Shown here: piece by piece, positions 7,732 to 16,470 of the stretch
How positions within the stretch are numbered: position 1 is the first letter of the stretch
Layout of the letters: each line of letters opens with the position of its first letter
Origin: JAYPUA01 sp038133845
Lineage (GTDB): Bacteria > SAR324 > NAC60-12
NCBI GenBank assembly: GCA_038133845.1
Contig: JAYPUA010000001.1
Coordinates: forward strand, 152,897-216,896
DNA: 64,000 nucleotides
Direction: 5' to 3'
Made by a program: the position numbers and the translations under genes
Notes under the pieces: model-generated
The model's input: the letters and a program-made list of their open reading frames with translations, nothing else
Database searches by the model: none
Told to the model about the DNA's origin: nothing

Positions 7732-8745
7732 TCACTTCGCCATGGTCCGGGACCAGTCTCGGAGCCAGCGATCGTTGCGCTCCTCCACACGCTCCGGAGG
7801 CAGCGTTAGCGTTTTTGCCGGACGCACGGCCGCCCGATACGAATCTGGCAAGGCCTTCTCCGGAGCAACCGGATACATCCAGTTGGTCAGCGGGATCACG
7901 TCCTGAAACCCGGAGGTGAGCATGAAGTCGATGAACTCTCGGGCACGCTCCGGATTTCGGGCACCCTTGAGGATTCCGGCAAACTCCACCTGCCGGAACA
8001 TTCCCTCGGAAAAATCGAGGGCCTTGTAGCGCTCGGTCTGCTCATACTCCACATGATACGCCGGGCTGGTGACGTAGCTCAGCACCAGCGGGACCTCGCC
8101 TTTGGTGAACATCCCGTACGCGGCAGACCAGCCATCGGTGATCGTCAGCAGGTTTGGACGCAGCCGGTCCCAGTACTCCAGATACCGCTCTTCTCCATAC
8201 ACGGCGATGGTCCAGTGCAGCATGGAGAGCCCGGGGGAGGAGGTCTTTGGACTCTCGATCACCACCTTGCCCCGGAAGCGCGGGTCAGTCAGCTCTTCCA
8301 GGCTCTTCGGGGGGGCGTCCAGCCGCTCAGAGTCATAGACAAACGCGATATATCCATAATCAAACGGGGTCACGCGGTGCTTGGGATCCAGCTGCAGGTC
8401 CTCCGGAACCCGTTCGAGGTTGGGAGAGCGGTATGGCTCCCAGAGGTCGTGGCGGAAGGACTTGGCCAGCTCGCTGTCGTTGACGCCGAGGAGGATGTCG
8501 GCCTTGGGGTTGGCCTTTTCCAGAATGGTGCGGCTGAGTACAGAGCCGGAGTCTCCCGGAGCGATCACCTGCACGGAGCAGGAGCACTGCTCTTCAAAGG
8601 CCTTGAAGACCACCGGACCCGGACCCCACTCCGTGTTGAAGGAGTCGTAGGTGTAGACGACAAGATCCTGGGCAGAGGCCGAGATCGCAGGAACCAGAGG
8701 CAGCAGGATCGCGGCCAACCAGCGTGAGAGGGTGTTCTTGAGCAT
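7732..8745 (-). CDS. thiB: Thiamine-binding periplasmic protein ThiB
   Basis: The product is 337 residues. A signal peptide (MLKNTLSRWLAAILLPL, cleavage near SASA/QDL) is followed by DLVVYTYDSFNTEWGPGP, the start pattern of ThiB/TbpA binding proteins, and by the family stretch DILLGVNDSELAKS. It captures thiamine, TMP or TPP in the periplasm for ThiP. The ATG at 8745 is chosen because it begins the signal peptide and is preceded by GAGGAA; the frame also stays open further upstream, but there it runs through the riboswitch. Regulation by TPP through the leader is strongly indicated. Confidence 0.93.
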   Translation of the reverse strand: MLKNTLSRWLAAILLPLVPAISASAQDLVVYTYDSFNTEWGPGPVVFKAFEEQCSCSVQVIAPGDSGSVLSRTILEKANPKADILLGVNDSELAKSFRHDLWEPYRSPNLERVPEDLQLDPKHRVTPFDYGYIAFVYDSERLDAPPKSLEELTDPRFRGKVVIESPKTSSPGLSMLHWTIAVYGEERYLEYWDRLRPNLLTITDGWSAAYGMFTKGEVPLVLSYVTSPAYHVEYEQTERYKALDFSEGMFRQVEFAGILKGARNPERAREFIDFMLTSGFQDVIPLTNWMYPVAPEKALPDSYRAAVRPAKTLTLPPERVEERNDRWLRDWSRTMAK

Positions 8746-8903
8746 GAGCGTGTTCCTCAACAAGGAGTTGACAAGATGCGAAGTCCAGAGCTTTTCGGGA
8801 GAAAGCTTCCGGAATCGCCGGATCACGCTTCGATGGGGAGAGACGGGAAAGCTGGTGGATGCGAGGCGCGCAGTTCCAGTCGAGGAACGGCGGCAGGGAG
8901 CAT

Positions 8904-8981
8904 CGTTTTCCTGCGCCGGCATTATCCGGATCAGGTTCCAAGGGTGTTCTCTCAGGCAGCCTGGGCCACCACCCCTAACGA
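8904..8981 (-). ncRNA. TPP (THI-element) riboswitch
   Basis: On the minus strand the thi-box motifs appear in order: GGGGTG, CTGAGA, ACCCTT, GAACCTGATC, GGATAATGCC and GCAGGAA, all matching the universal TPP aptamer. The aptamer ends about 160 bases before thiB. The distal leader contains TCAAC...GTTGA around the thiB ribosome-binding site, which could sequester it, so translational control is a reasonable inference. No terminator with a T-run is seen. Confidence 0.97.
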
Positions 8982-8990
8982 AGCCCAAAC

Positions 8991-9019
8991 AGTCTAGGAG
9001 CAGGAATTTTGCTTGTCAA
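8991..9019 (-). promoter_or_regulatory. Sigma-70-type promoter of the thiBP transcript
   Basis: On the minus strand, TTGACA (9014-9019) is followed after exactly 17 bases by TAGACT (8991-8996). The predicted transcription start near 8984 sits a few bases before the TPP aptamer. The promoter lies in the last codons and stop of the upstream histidine kinase gene: its -10 box overlaps the TAG stop. Confidence 0.75.
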
Positions 9020-10502
9020 TCTCTGGCAGAGATTTGGCCTCCGGGGTCGACCAGCTGACCTTGCCAAAGTCCACTCGGCTACGGTGGTAGGGAAAGCTCA
9101 GCAGAACCATCCCGCCTCCAAGGTAGGGGGACTCGTCCTCCAGGACGATGCGGCCCTGATGCTGCTGAATCAGCATACGCGCGATCATCAGGTTCAGCCC
9201 CAGCCCTCCCAGGTCCTGGCTGGCAAAGAAGGCCTCTGTCGCGTGGTCGAGCTGAAACTCGGTGAAGCCCGGGCCGCTGTCCTCAAACGTGACCTGCACA
9301 TCCTGCTCCTGCGGAATCATCTCCACCCGCACGGTGGGCTCTTCCAGCTCCTTTGCCGCGGTACAGGCGTTCTCCAGTACGTTTGAGAAGAGGTTCACCA
9401 GCATGGCGCGATTGCCTTCGATGAGAATCTTCTGCTCCGGAAGGGCCCAGATCCAGAAGACCTCCGGGAACCATTTCTGAATTCCTCGGGCGCTGTCCTG
9501 AAGAACCTCCCTGAGGTCGATGTCATGCTCCCAGTCGATGGACCAGTCCAGCGCCAGGTCACCGACCTGGGCGACGGTCTCCTCAATGCTTTTGGCCGAG
9601 ATCTCGATGTTCCTCAGTGTCTGCGCCGCCTGCGGGCTCAGGTGCTCGGAGACGGGCTCGGTGAGGTTGCGCACAGCCACCAGGATCGCGGCGGTGGGCG
9701 AGTTGATGCGGTGGGCGAGTTGGGTGGAGATTTCCCCAAGCGCGACCATTTTGCTCTGTTGCAGACGCTCTTGCTGCAGCATCCGAAGCTCTGTCTGATC
9801 CCGGATGCTCAGCATCAGCTCGTGGTCGTTCAGGGCCAGGATGCGCGCCTCGCTCCAGCGCACCTTCCCATGAAGTTCGATCTGGTAGGTGAAGTTGATC
9901 ACCTGACGCGTCCGGAGCGCTCGTTCCGAGGCCTCCTCAAAAGCCGCGCAGTATTCCTCGTCAAACCAGTCTCTGCGGTTCGACCCGACAATCTGCTCGG
10001 GGGGAGCGATCAGGTTCGGGTGATCCGGGGTGAGCACTTCCAGGTAGTTGCCTTGGGGGTCAACACGGAAGATGATGTCAGGCAAGGAGAGCCCGAGTTT
10101 TCCCGGGCTCTCCAGCACCTGAGTGGGGTGGATGACCTTGGAGGGGTCAGCCTTGGTCTGAACGCTCCGGAGCGTCACGAGCACCGCTTCGCTTCCCTCG
10201 AACTCCACACGTTCTGCATGAATCTGCATGGGGAGCGACTCTCCGGAGGCCTGGATCATCTCTTCCTCCAAGGCGTCCACTACCGGGCCTTCTCGGAAGC
10301 CTTCCTGCAACCGGGCAAAGCGCTTCGGATGGGCCAGGCATTCCTGGAAGTAGTTCAACTGCAGACGTTTTCGGGGAAACAGCTTCTGGAACCGTTGGTT
10401 GGAGAGGAAGATCCAGCTGTCCTTGAGCCGGATCAACGCCAGCGGCAATGGGATGGTGTCCAGCAGGGCCTGGACGAATTCGGGCGAGTAAAGAGGCTGC
10501 AT
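8994..10502 (-). CDS. PAS-domain sensor histidine kinase
   Basis: The protein is 502 residues, soluble and without membrane segments. Two PAS-like domains (about 8-110 and 135-240) precede a dimerisation domain whose phospho-acceptor is His264 in LAHRINSPT, a variant of the usual AHEINNPL. The ATPase domain has an N box (NLFSNVLENACTA, about 370-382), a G1 box EDSGPGF and a G2 box LGGLGLNL. It should autophosphorylate in response to a cytoplasmic signal. No response regulator is nearby, so it is an orphan kinase here. ATG at 10502 is chosen; a TTG two codons upstream is possible. The thiB promoter is embedded in its 3' end. Confidence 0.92.
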   Translation of the reverse strand: MQPLYSPEFVQALLDTIPLPLALIRLKDSWIFLSNQRFQKLFPRKRLQLNYFQECLAHPKRFARLQEGFREGPVVDALEEEMIQASGESLPMQIHAERVEFEGSEAVLVTLRSVQTKADPSKVIHPTQVLESPGKLGLSLPDIIFRVDPQGNYLEVLTPDHPNLIAPPEQIVGSNRRDWFDEEYCAAFEEASERALRTRQVINFTYQIELHGKVRWSEARILALNDHELMLSIRDQTELRMLQQERLQQSKMVALGEISTQLAHRINSPTAAILVAVRNLTEPVSEHLSPQAAQTLRNIEISAKSIEETVAQVGDLALDWSIDWEHDIDLREVLQDSARGIQKWFPEVFWIWALPEQKILIEGNRAMLVNLFSNVLENACTAAKELEEPTVRVEMIPQEQDVQVTFEDSGPGFTEFQLDHATEAFFASQDLGGLGLNLMIARMLIQQHQGRIVLEDESPYLGGGMVLLSFPYHRSRVDFGKVSWSTPEAKSLPEIDKQNSCS

Positions 10503-10574
10503 CAGCAAAAAGGCCTGAACTGAGGCAGAGAGAGGTTGAGAAGGTTCAATCTTCGAGCCCGGCAGCGCTTGGGC

Positions 10575-11399
10575 TCAGAACGCAAGCAACTCCGGGAGGG
10601 CCACGGACCCTGGCCCCTGCACGAAGACTCCATCGGCACGCAACACCTTTTCCACAAATTCATGGCGCTCGGGATCGATGATGATCATCGGAATCCGTCC
10701 GGAGACCTGTTCCACCAAATGGTTGGCCAGAAACAGGGTCCCACTGCACCCGGCAATCAGCAGCAGGTCCGCGTCCTCCAGACGGTCCAGCGCGTCTTCG
10801 AGGCGATAGTGTCGGCTGCTCTGGTAGTACTCGTCAAACCAGAGCACGTGAGGTCGCATCCAGGCTCCGCAGCGTCCACAGCGCATCCGAGCATCCTCGA
10901 AGACGTCCGTCCCGGAGGTCGACAGCAGAAAATCCCAAGGGATCTCTGCCAGCTCATCCGGGCATCCGCCAAACGCTTCCGGAGCGGCGTTCATGCAGCG
11001 CATCCAGCGGATGGAACCATGTACCTCCGCCGTTTGGGCCTCAGAGTTCCCGGCACGTCGATGGAGGTCATCCACGTTCTGGGTGACCAGAAAGAAGCGC
11101 GTTCCCAGCTTTTGCTCAGCCTGGACAAAGGCCAGGTGTCCCGGGTTGGGCGTGACGTCCCTGCAGGCGCTGAAGCGGTGCCGGTACCAGTCCCAGGAGT
11201 CGACCGGGTGGTCTTGAAAGAAGGCCCACGTGGCCAGTTCTTCGGGGACGTAGTTGCGGCTTCCCACCATCCAGAAGCCTTCGCTGCCCCGGAAGGTCGG
11301 GATTCCGGACTCTGCGGAGACTCCGGCGCCTGTGAGGCAAAAGAGCCTCCCGCGCTCCAACACGGGCTGGAGGCTGGTTCTCGCGGCTTCCAGGGACAT
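10575..11399 (-). CDS. Sir2-family NAD-dependent protein deacylase, divergent
   Basis: The 274-residue protein has GAGVSAESGIPTFRG (24-38) for NAD binding, TQNVDDLHRRAG (106-117) and catalytic His127 in EVHGSIRW. Zinc ligands appear to be Cys135 and Cys146 followed by Cys174 and Cys177, so the first pair is separated by ten residues instead of two. The canonical GTS segment is also altered, to CSGTLFLANH. These changes suggest a divergent branch that could prefer an unusual acyl group. It lies seven bases after an acyl-CoA carboxyltransferase gene on the same strand, which hints at a link with acyl-CoA metabolism. Confidence 0.9.
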   Translation of the reverse strand: MSLEAARTSLQPVLERGRLFCLTGAGVSAESGIPTFRGSEGFWMVGSRNYVPEELATWAFFQDHPVDSWDWYRHRFSACRDVTPNPGHLAFVQAEQKLGTRFFLVTQNVDDLHRRAGNSEAQTAEVHGSIRWMRCMNAAPEAFGGCPDELAEIPWDFLLSTSGTDVFEDARMRCGRCGAWMRPHVLWFDEYYQSSRHYRLEDALDRLEDADLLLIAGCSGTLFLANHLVEQVSGRIPMIIIDPERHEFVEKVLRADGVFVQGPGSVALPELLAF

Positions 11400-11405
11400 A
11401 CCCGG

Positions 11406-13049
11406 TCACTCCCTTTGAGGGCTTCCCATGGGCTCTGGGCGGTAGTGCCGGAGCAGGTAGTGCAGGGCCTGCCCGAGCGCCTTGCGGCTGTATCCGGGCA
11501 TGACGAGCTTGGAGACCGACCCCAGCCGGAGGGCCTCTTCCGGGTTGAGCAGCGCCCGCTCGTAGCGTTCGGTCAGCTCGGCGAGCTTGCGGTCCCGCTC
11601 GGCTGCAGCTTCCGACTCGGCCCGTCCTTCCTGAGTGGCCTGCTGGAAGGTGCTCAGGATGTCGCGATACTCGTCCTTGTAGATGAACTGCCGACCGGCC
11701 GGGCCCATCACCGCGATCCGGGCACTTGGGAGCGCAAACACAAAATCCGCGCCGATGTGGTAGCTGTTCCAGGCGCAGTAGGCGCCACCAAAGGCGTTCC
11801 GGACGATCAGCGTCAGGCGAGGCACCCGCAGGTCGACGATCGCGTCCAGCAGCTCGCGTCCAGCCTGCACGATCCCGGCACGCTCCTGCTCCGACCCGGG
11901 AGCGTAGCCGCTCACGTCCTCCAGGAAGATCACCGGGATGTTGTAGAGGTTGCAGAAGCGGATGAACTTTGCACCCTTGCGGGAGGCATCCACGTCGATG
12001 TTCCCGGAGTTGAAGGCGCTGTTGTTGGCAATGAAGCCACAGACATGCCCTCCCATGCGCCCAAAGGCTGTGATGATCTGCCGGGCCCGGACCGGCTGCA
12101 GCTCAAAGTAGTCGCCATAGTCGACCAGTTGCTGCAGGAAGAGCCGCATGTCAAACGGGGTGTTGAATCCGGAGGCCGGGTTGGTGAAGGTCTTGCGCAG
12201 CAGAATCGCCTCTTCCTCCACGAAGTCGTCCAGCGTCAGCGAGGTCTTGCGGAACGGAGCCTGCGAATGGTTGTTGTCCGGAAGGTAGCCCAGCAACCGC
12301 AGGGACAGCCGCAAGGCTCCCAGCTCGTCCGGAGCCGTCAGGTCCACCACACCGCTCTGGCTGTGAACCTTTGGTCCGCCGAGGTCATCGGCGGTGATGT
12401 CCTCTCCGAGTGCCTGCCGTACCACATCCGGGCCGGTGAGGCCGAAGAAGGTGTCCTGGGGCTGAATCACGAAGGATCCCTGTCGCGGGAGGTAGGCTCC
12501 GCCGCCGGCGTTGTAGCCGAACATCAGCATGATGGAAGGGACCACCCCGCTGATCTTGCGCATCGCGCTGAAGGCCTCCGAGTAGCCATCCAGCCCTCCG
12601 ACGCCTGCCGGGACAAAGGCTCCGGCGGAATCATTCATCCCAATCAGCGGAATTCCGTGCTCGCCGGCCATCAGGATCTGCCGGGCCAGCTTGCCTCCGT
12701 TTGTGGCGTCCATTGAGCCGGCTCGGACCGTGAAGTCGTGGCCATAGAGCGCGACGTCACGCCCGCCAATGTTCAGGATTCCGGTGACGATCCCTGCGCC
12801 GTCCAGGTGAGCCCCCCAGTTCTGGAACGTGATGTGCGGCTCCGCTTCTGTCAGGACCCGGACCCGCTCCCAAACCGTCATCCGCTCCTTGATGTGCTGA
12901 ACCCGCACTCGGGCCGGTCCACCTCCCTGGCGAGGCTTCTTCAGCAACTCCTCCGCCCGGACCATCATCTCGTCGTAACGGTTGGTCGCCGAGGCCGTGC
13001 TGGCTTCCGGAGCGAACGGATTTTCCAGGCTAAAGTTTTCCATGGACAT
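11406..13049 (-). CDS. Acyl-CoA carboxylase carboxyltransferase subunit
   Basis: This 547-residue protein has the two crotonase-like halves of biotin-dependent carboxyltransferases. The N-terminal half contains GIVTGILNIGGRDVALYGHDFTVRAGSM and NDSAGAFVPAG; the C-terminal half contains FLEDVSGYAPGSEQE, NAFGGAYCAWNS and AVMGPAGRQFIYKDEY. It transfers CO2 from carboxybiotin to an acyl-CoA (propionyl-, acetyl- or a longer CoA), or runs the reverse in decarboxylases. No biotin carboxylase or biotin-carrier gene is adjacent, so partners are encoded elsewhere. ATG at 13049 is chosen; GTG one codon upstream and ATG two codons downstream are alternatives, and no good Shine-Dalgarno sequence separates them. 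Confidence 0.92.
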   Translation of the reverse strand: MSMENFSLENPFAPEASTASATNRYDEMMVRAEELLKKPRQGGGPARVRVQHIKERMTVWERVRVLTEAEPHITFQNWGAHLDGAGIVTGILNIGGRDVALYGHDFTVRAGSMDATNGGKLARQILMAGEHGIPLIGMNDSAGAFVPAGVGGLDGYSEAFSAMRKISGVVPSIMLMFGYNAGGGAYLPRQGSFVIQPQDTFFGLTGPDVVRQALGEDITADDLGGPKVHSQSGVVDLTAPDELGALRLSLRLLGYLPDNNHSQAPFRKTSLTLDDFVEEEAILLRKTFTNPASGFNTPFDMRLFLQQLVDYGDYFELQPVRARQIITAFGRMGGHVCGFIANNSAFNSGNIDVDASRKGAKFIRFCNLYNIPVIFLEDVSGYAPGSEQERAGIVQAGRELLDAIVDLRVPRLTLIVRNAFGGAYCAWNSYHIGADFVFALPSARIAVMGPAGRQFIYKDEYRDILSTFQQATQEGRAESEAAAERDRKLAELTERYERALLNPEEALRLGSVSKLVMPGYSRKALGQALHYLLRHYRPEPMGSPQRE

Positions 13050-13214
13050 CACTGAAGCAAAAAGGACTGGGGGCGGACTCCCCTTGAAGACGTTGATGTT
13101 CAGGCCAAGTGTACGAGGAGATTCTGGTGAAGAGCAAGCCCTAAGGCGCCCGGAGCGCGGAGATTTCCGAATTTTTGGGTTTCTGGTCCGCCTCCCAATG
13201 TTCGAGGGGCGTGT

Positions 13215-14096
13215 TCAGATGGGTTTTCGGGTGATCAGGCGCAGTACAGCGAGGCCGCTGAAGACGATCACGGACGCTCCCCCCAGAGTCATCAAGTCCG
13301 GGCGGTCTCCCCAGATCAGGTAGCCCAGGAGGGTGCCCCAGAGGAGCTGACTGTACTGAAACCCTCCCAGCAGCGAGGCTTGGGCAAGGCGATAGGCAAA
13401 GGTGATGCTGAAGACCGCTCCGGTCGAGAGCAACGCGGCGACCAGGTTCCAGTGCAGCAGGTCCAGACGAAGTGGGCTGCTCTCAAATAACGTCAGGGAT
13501 CCGGTTACGGCGATACCGACGATGAGCCCGCCGAGCACCAGCACAAAGGACGACTCCTCTTCCATGCGCCGGACGAGCAGGTTGCTCAGCGAGAGCGAAA
13601 ATGCGGCTGCCAGTGCACCCAGTGAAGCCAGGCTCAGCCCCACGGCGCCGGGACGCAGGCAGATCAGCACTCCGGCAAACCCCACCCCGATCCAGCCCCA
13701 GACGGCTCGGGGAAACCGTTCCTTGAGCCAGAGGCTGGAGAGCGCCACCGTGATGATTGGAGAGGTGAAGAGCAGCGTGTACGCCTCAGCAAGAGGCAGA
13801 GCGGAGAAGGCATAGACCGCACCAAAGGCTCCGGAGGTCCCCACCAGTCCGCGGATCAGGTGGAGCCCGGGGCGGCGGGTTCGCAGTTCTCCCCAGCGCT
13901 TCATGCCCACACACAGCAAGAGCGTGAAGCAGGTGATCAGGCCTGCGTTGATCAGGATCACCTGATGGACCGGATAGTGCGGGGTCAACAGCTTCAAGGT
14001 GGCATCTCCGGCAGAGAACAGCAGGTAGGCCAGCAGGGACAGCATAATCCCGGACACATTGGGGCTTGCCCGAAAACGGGAAGGCACGGGGTGCAT
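13215..14096 (-). CDS. EamA-family (DMT) membrane exporter
   Basis: The 293-residue protein has about ten hydrophobic segments in two five-helix repeats, the plan of drug/metabolite transporters. Typical phrases are LLAYLLFSAGDATLKLL in the first helix and LPLAEAYTLLFTSPIITVALSSLWLKERF, which spans the signature end of the first EamA repeat. Substrates in this family range from amino acids to nucleosides and riboflavin; none can be assigned here. It is separated by about 165 bases from the carboxyltransferase gene downstream and about 70 bases from the oxidoreductase gene upstream on the same strand. Confidence 0.9.
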   Translation of the reverse strand: MHPVPSRFRASPNVSGIMLSLLAYLLFSAGDATLKLLTPHYPVHQVILINAGLITCFTLLLCVGMKRWGELRTRRPGLHLIRGLVGTSGAFGAVYAFSALPLAEAYTLLFTSPIITVALSSLWLKERFPRAVWGWIGVGFAGVLICLRPGAVGLSLASLGALAAAFSLSLSNLLVRRMEEESSFVLVLGGLIVGIAVTGSLTLFESSPLRLDLLHWNLVAALLSTGAVFSITFAYRLAQASLLGGFQYSQLLWGTLLGYLIWGDRPDLMTLGGASVIVFSGLAVLRLITRKPI

Positions 14097-14164
14097 GGAT
14101 CAGGGGACGAGAGAGTGTCGGGAGTGGGCGATGCCGGTTGAGAACCGTCCGGCGATCAGGCATG

Positions 14165-15160
14165 TCAGGCTTCCAGCAGGATCTTGCCGAGGTGAGTGCT
14201 GGACTCCATCAGACGATGGGCCTCAGCCGCCTGGTCCAGCGGATAGGTCGAGTGCACGATGGGGCGGACGGCTCCCGACTCCAGCAGAGGCCAGACCCGC
14301 TCTTTCAGGGCCTGGGCGATCTCGGCCTTTTGGGCAACCGTGCGTGGACGCAGGGTCGAGCCGGTCAGCGTCACGCGCTTGCGCAACAGCGGAGAGAAGT
14401 CCAGTTCGGCCCTGCTCCCCTGCAGAAAAGCGATCAGCACCAAGCGGCCTTCCAGAGCCAGCAGGCGCACATTCTTTGGCAGGTAAGGACCGGCCACCAT
14501 GTCCAGGATGACATCTACCCCTTGTGCTTCGGTGAGTCGGAGGACCTCTTCCTCAAAGTCCCGAGTGTGGTAATTGATCGCCGCATCTGCACCGAGTTCA
14601 CGGCAGAAGGCGGCCTTCTCCTCGTTCCCCACGGTGGTGAAGACCCGGGCTCCAAAGGCTTTGGCCAACTGGATGGCCGTGGTGCCAATTCCGCTTGAAC
14701 CACCGTGAACCAGGAAGGCCTCTCCGGAGGTCAGCCTGCCTCGGTCAAAGACGTTGGTCCAGACGGTGAAGAAGGTCTCCGGAATCCCTGCGGCCTGCTT
14801 CAGGTCCAGTCCCTGAGGAACTGGAAGACACAATTCCACGGAGGCGTTGCAGAACTGAGCATAGCCGCCGCTGTGAACGAGGGCACAGACCTCTCGCCCG
14901 ACCCACGACGCCTCCACGCCTTCGCCGACCTGGACAACCACTCCGGAGACCTCCAGCCCCGGGACATCGCTTGCTCCTGGAGGCGGGGGGTAGGCTCCTA
15001 GCCGCTGCAGCACATCCGGACGGTTGACCCCGGCATAGGCCACCTGAATGAGCACCTCTCCAGGCCCGGGCTGCGGAGTTGGCATGTGGCGAAGTTCCAG
15101 AACCTCCGGCCCTCCGAAACCGTTCAGGTGCACGTAGTTCATTTGCTTTGGAAGCGACAT
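14165..15160 (-). CDS. NAD(P)H:quinone oxidoreductase, PIG3-type zinc-independent MDR
   Basis: The 331-residue medium-chain reductase has VAYAGVNRPDVLQRLG near residue 43 (the NRPD variant marks the PIG3 branch), a Rossmann stretch HGGSSGIGTTAIQLAKAFGARV and the quinone-oxidoreductase segment LALEGRLVLIAFL. Zinc ligands of alcohol dehydrogenases are absent. It probably reduces quinones or enones with NADPH. Its ATG overlaps the TGA of the upstream O-antigen ligase gene by one base, so they share a transcript although no functional link is obvious. Confidence 0.93.
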   Translation of the reverse strand: MSLPKQMNYVHLNGFGGPEVLELRHMPTPQPGPGEVLIQVAYAGVNRPDVLQRLGAYPPPPGASDVPGLEVSGVVVQVGEGVEASWVGREVCALVHSGGYAQFCNASVELCLPVPQGLDLKQAAGIPETFFTVWTNVFDRGRLTSGEAFLVHGGSSGIGTTAIQLAKAFGARVFTTVGNEEKAAFCRELGADAAINYHTRDFEEEVLRLTEAQGVDVILDMVAGPYLPKNVRLLALEGRLVLIAFLQGSRAELDFSPLLRKRVTLTGSTLRPRTVAQKAEIAQALKERVWPLLESGAVRPIVHSTYPLDQAAEAHRLMESSTHLGKILLEA

Positions 15161-16470
15161 CAGCGGCGTACGATCTTGGGATTGAAGATGCGGCGGTTCA
15201 GACGGTCCATCTGCGTCAGAGAAAGCCCCATCATCATTAGCACAATCGTCTGGACTTCACCATCTCGGAAGTTGTTCTCAAATACGGCAGCGACGAGGTG
15301 TCCGGTCATTCCGGCCAGCACGCCCCACAGCACCGCGTTCGAGAACGTGAAGCGCTCGGACTTGAGGATGGCCGCGGCCGACTTGATGTAGAAGGTGACC
15401 CAGATCAGCAAGAAGGCGATCAGCCCGATCAGCCCGTAATCCAGCCAGACCTGGAGGTAGAGGTTGTGCAGCCCGACTCCGGGACCGTGCTGAAAGCGGA
15501 ACCCCTGGGCTTCGATGGGTTCCCGGTATTTGGGGAGAGCAACCTCATCCTGTTCAAATCCGACTCCGACCCAGAAGTGGTCCTGGATCGCAGCCCATCC
15601 GGATGCCCACATGTTGAGGCGGTCCCGGTTCGCATCGGCCGAGAAGGCAGAGGTCAGGCGCTGCTGCAGGACGTCTCCGGACGAGGTGATCGACGACAGG
15701 CTCGGGACGTTCTGGGGAAGCTGGGAGTGCATTGCCCACATCAGCACCAGCGCCCCAGCGAGCGCGATGAGGGTCGTCCGGGGGATCAGCCAGAGTCCCA
15801 GCACTCCACAGGCGGCCAGCGCTCCCAGCCAGACGCTGCGTCCCATCGACACGATCAGCCCTCCCAGTACCAGCACAGCGACCAGCAGGATCAGCATCCG
15901 GGCGGCCGGACCCCACTCCTTGCAAAACACCAGCGCCACCGTGAGGGGAAAGCACACCAGCAGGTAGCCGCCATACGTCAGGTGATGCGTGAAATTGCCC
16001 TTGCCATGCCAGTAGGAATCTCCGTAAGGCGCAGCCAGGCTGTTCTCTGCGGCACGGAGCCAGTCCACCCCGGTGTAGAACTGTATGATTCCGTATATCC
16101 CGATCAGAAGCAGGAAGACGAAGAAGAACTGCAGCACGCCCTCCTCGTTGCGTTCCCGGAAGATGGAAACGAGGATGAAGGGGAGCAGGAACCTCCAGTG
16201 GCTTCGCAGGGCCATCAGCAGGTTCGGATCATAGGGGCTGAGCCAGCTGGTGAACAGCACTACGGCGATGAACCCCAGCATGACCCAGAGCAGGAGGTCG
16301 TCCATGCGTGGCAGGTAGCGTCGCCACAGGTGCACCACCAGCCCAATGAGGTAGAGAAACGCGATTGAGGCCTCCGAACCCGCGATGCTGAAGGTGCTGC
16401 AGATGAACAGGGTGTGGACGAAGAACCAACTCCAGGAAATCGACTGTGTCAACGAGGTGGTAAAGCTCAT
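15160..16470 (-). CDS. O-antigen ligase (Wzy/WaaL-like) family membrane protein
   Basis: This is a 436-residue protein with about ten to twelve membrane helices. A large periplasmic loop between the central and last helices ends in GFRFQHGPGVGLHNLYLQVWLDYGLIGLIAF, where the GLHNLYLQ His is the conserved ligase residue. Members either join O-antigen to lipid A core (WaaL) or polymerise polysaccharides (Wzy). It is read from an ATG overlapping the stop of gpsA (ATGA). It supports a Gram-negative envelope with surface polysaccharide, alongside the glycosyltransferases near 58-62 kb. Confidence 0.9.
   Translation of the reverse strand: MSFTTSLTQSISWSWFFVHTLFICSTFSIAGSEASIAFLYLIGLVVHLWRRYLPRMDDLLLWVMLGFIAVVLFTSWLSPYDPNLLMALRSHWRFLLPFILVSIFRERNEEGVLQFFFVFLLLIGIYGIIQFYTGVDWLRAAENSLAAPYGDSYWHGKGNFTHHLTYGGYLLVCFPLTVALVFCKEWGPAARMLILLVAVLVLGGLIVSMGRSVWLGALAACGVLGLWLIPRTTLIALAGALVLMWAMHSQLPQNVPSLSSITSSGDVLQQRLTSAFSADANRDRLNMWASGWAAIQDHFWVGVGFEQDEVALPKYREPIEAQGFRFQHGPGVGLHNLYLQVWLDYGLIGLIAFLLIWVTFYIKSAAAILKSERFTFSNAVLWGVLAGMTGHLVAAVFENNFRDGEVQTIVLMMMGLSLTQMDRLNRRIFNPKIVRR

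Noticed and set aside
8766..8771. TTGACA on the plus strand as a promoter
   Set aside because: No -10 box at a fitting distance, and it lies in the thiB leader on the other strand.
8746..8988. N-terminal extension of ThiB from the open frame upstream of its ATG
   Set aside because: The extension reads through the TPP aptamer and would abolish the signal peptide; the ATG at 8745 has a ribosome site and begins the signal sequence.
10536..12716. Open frame of more than 700 codons on the plus strand
   Set aside because: It is antisense to the sirtuin and carboxyltransferase genes, whose motifs are unmistakable; high GC makes long antisense frames common. The same applies to long frames opposite thiP, the O-antigen ligase and the alkaline phosphatase genes.
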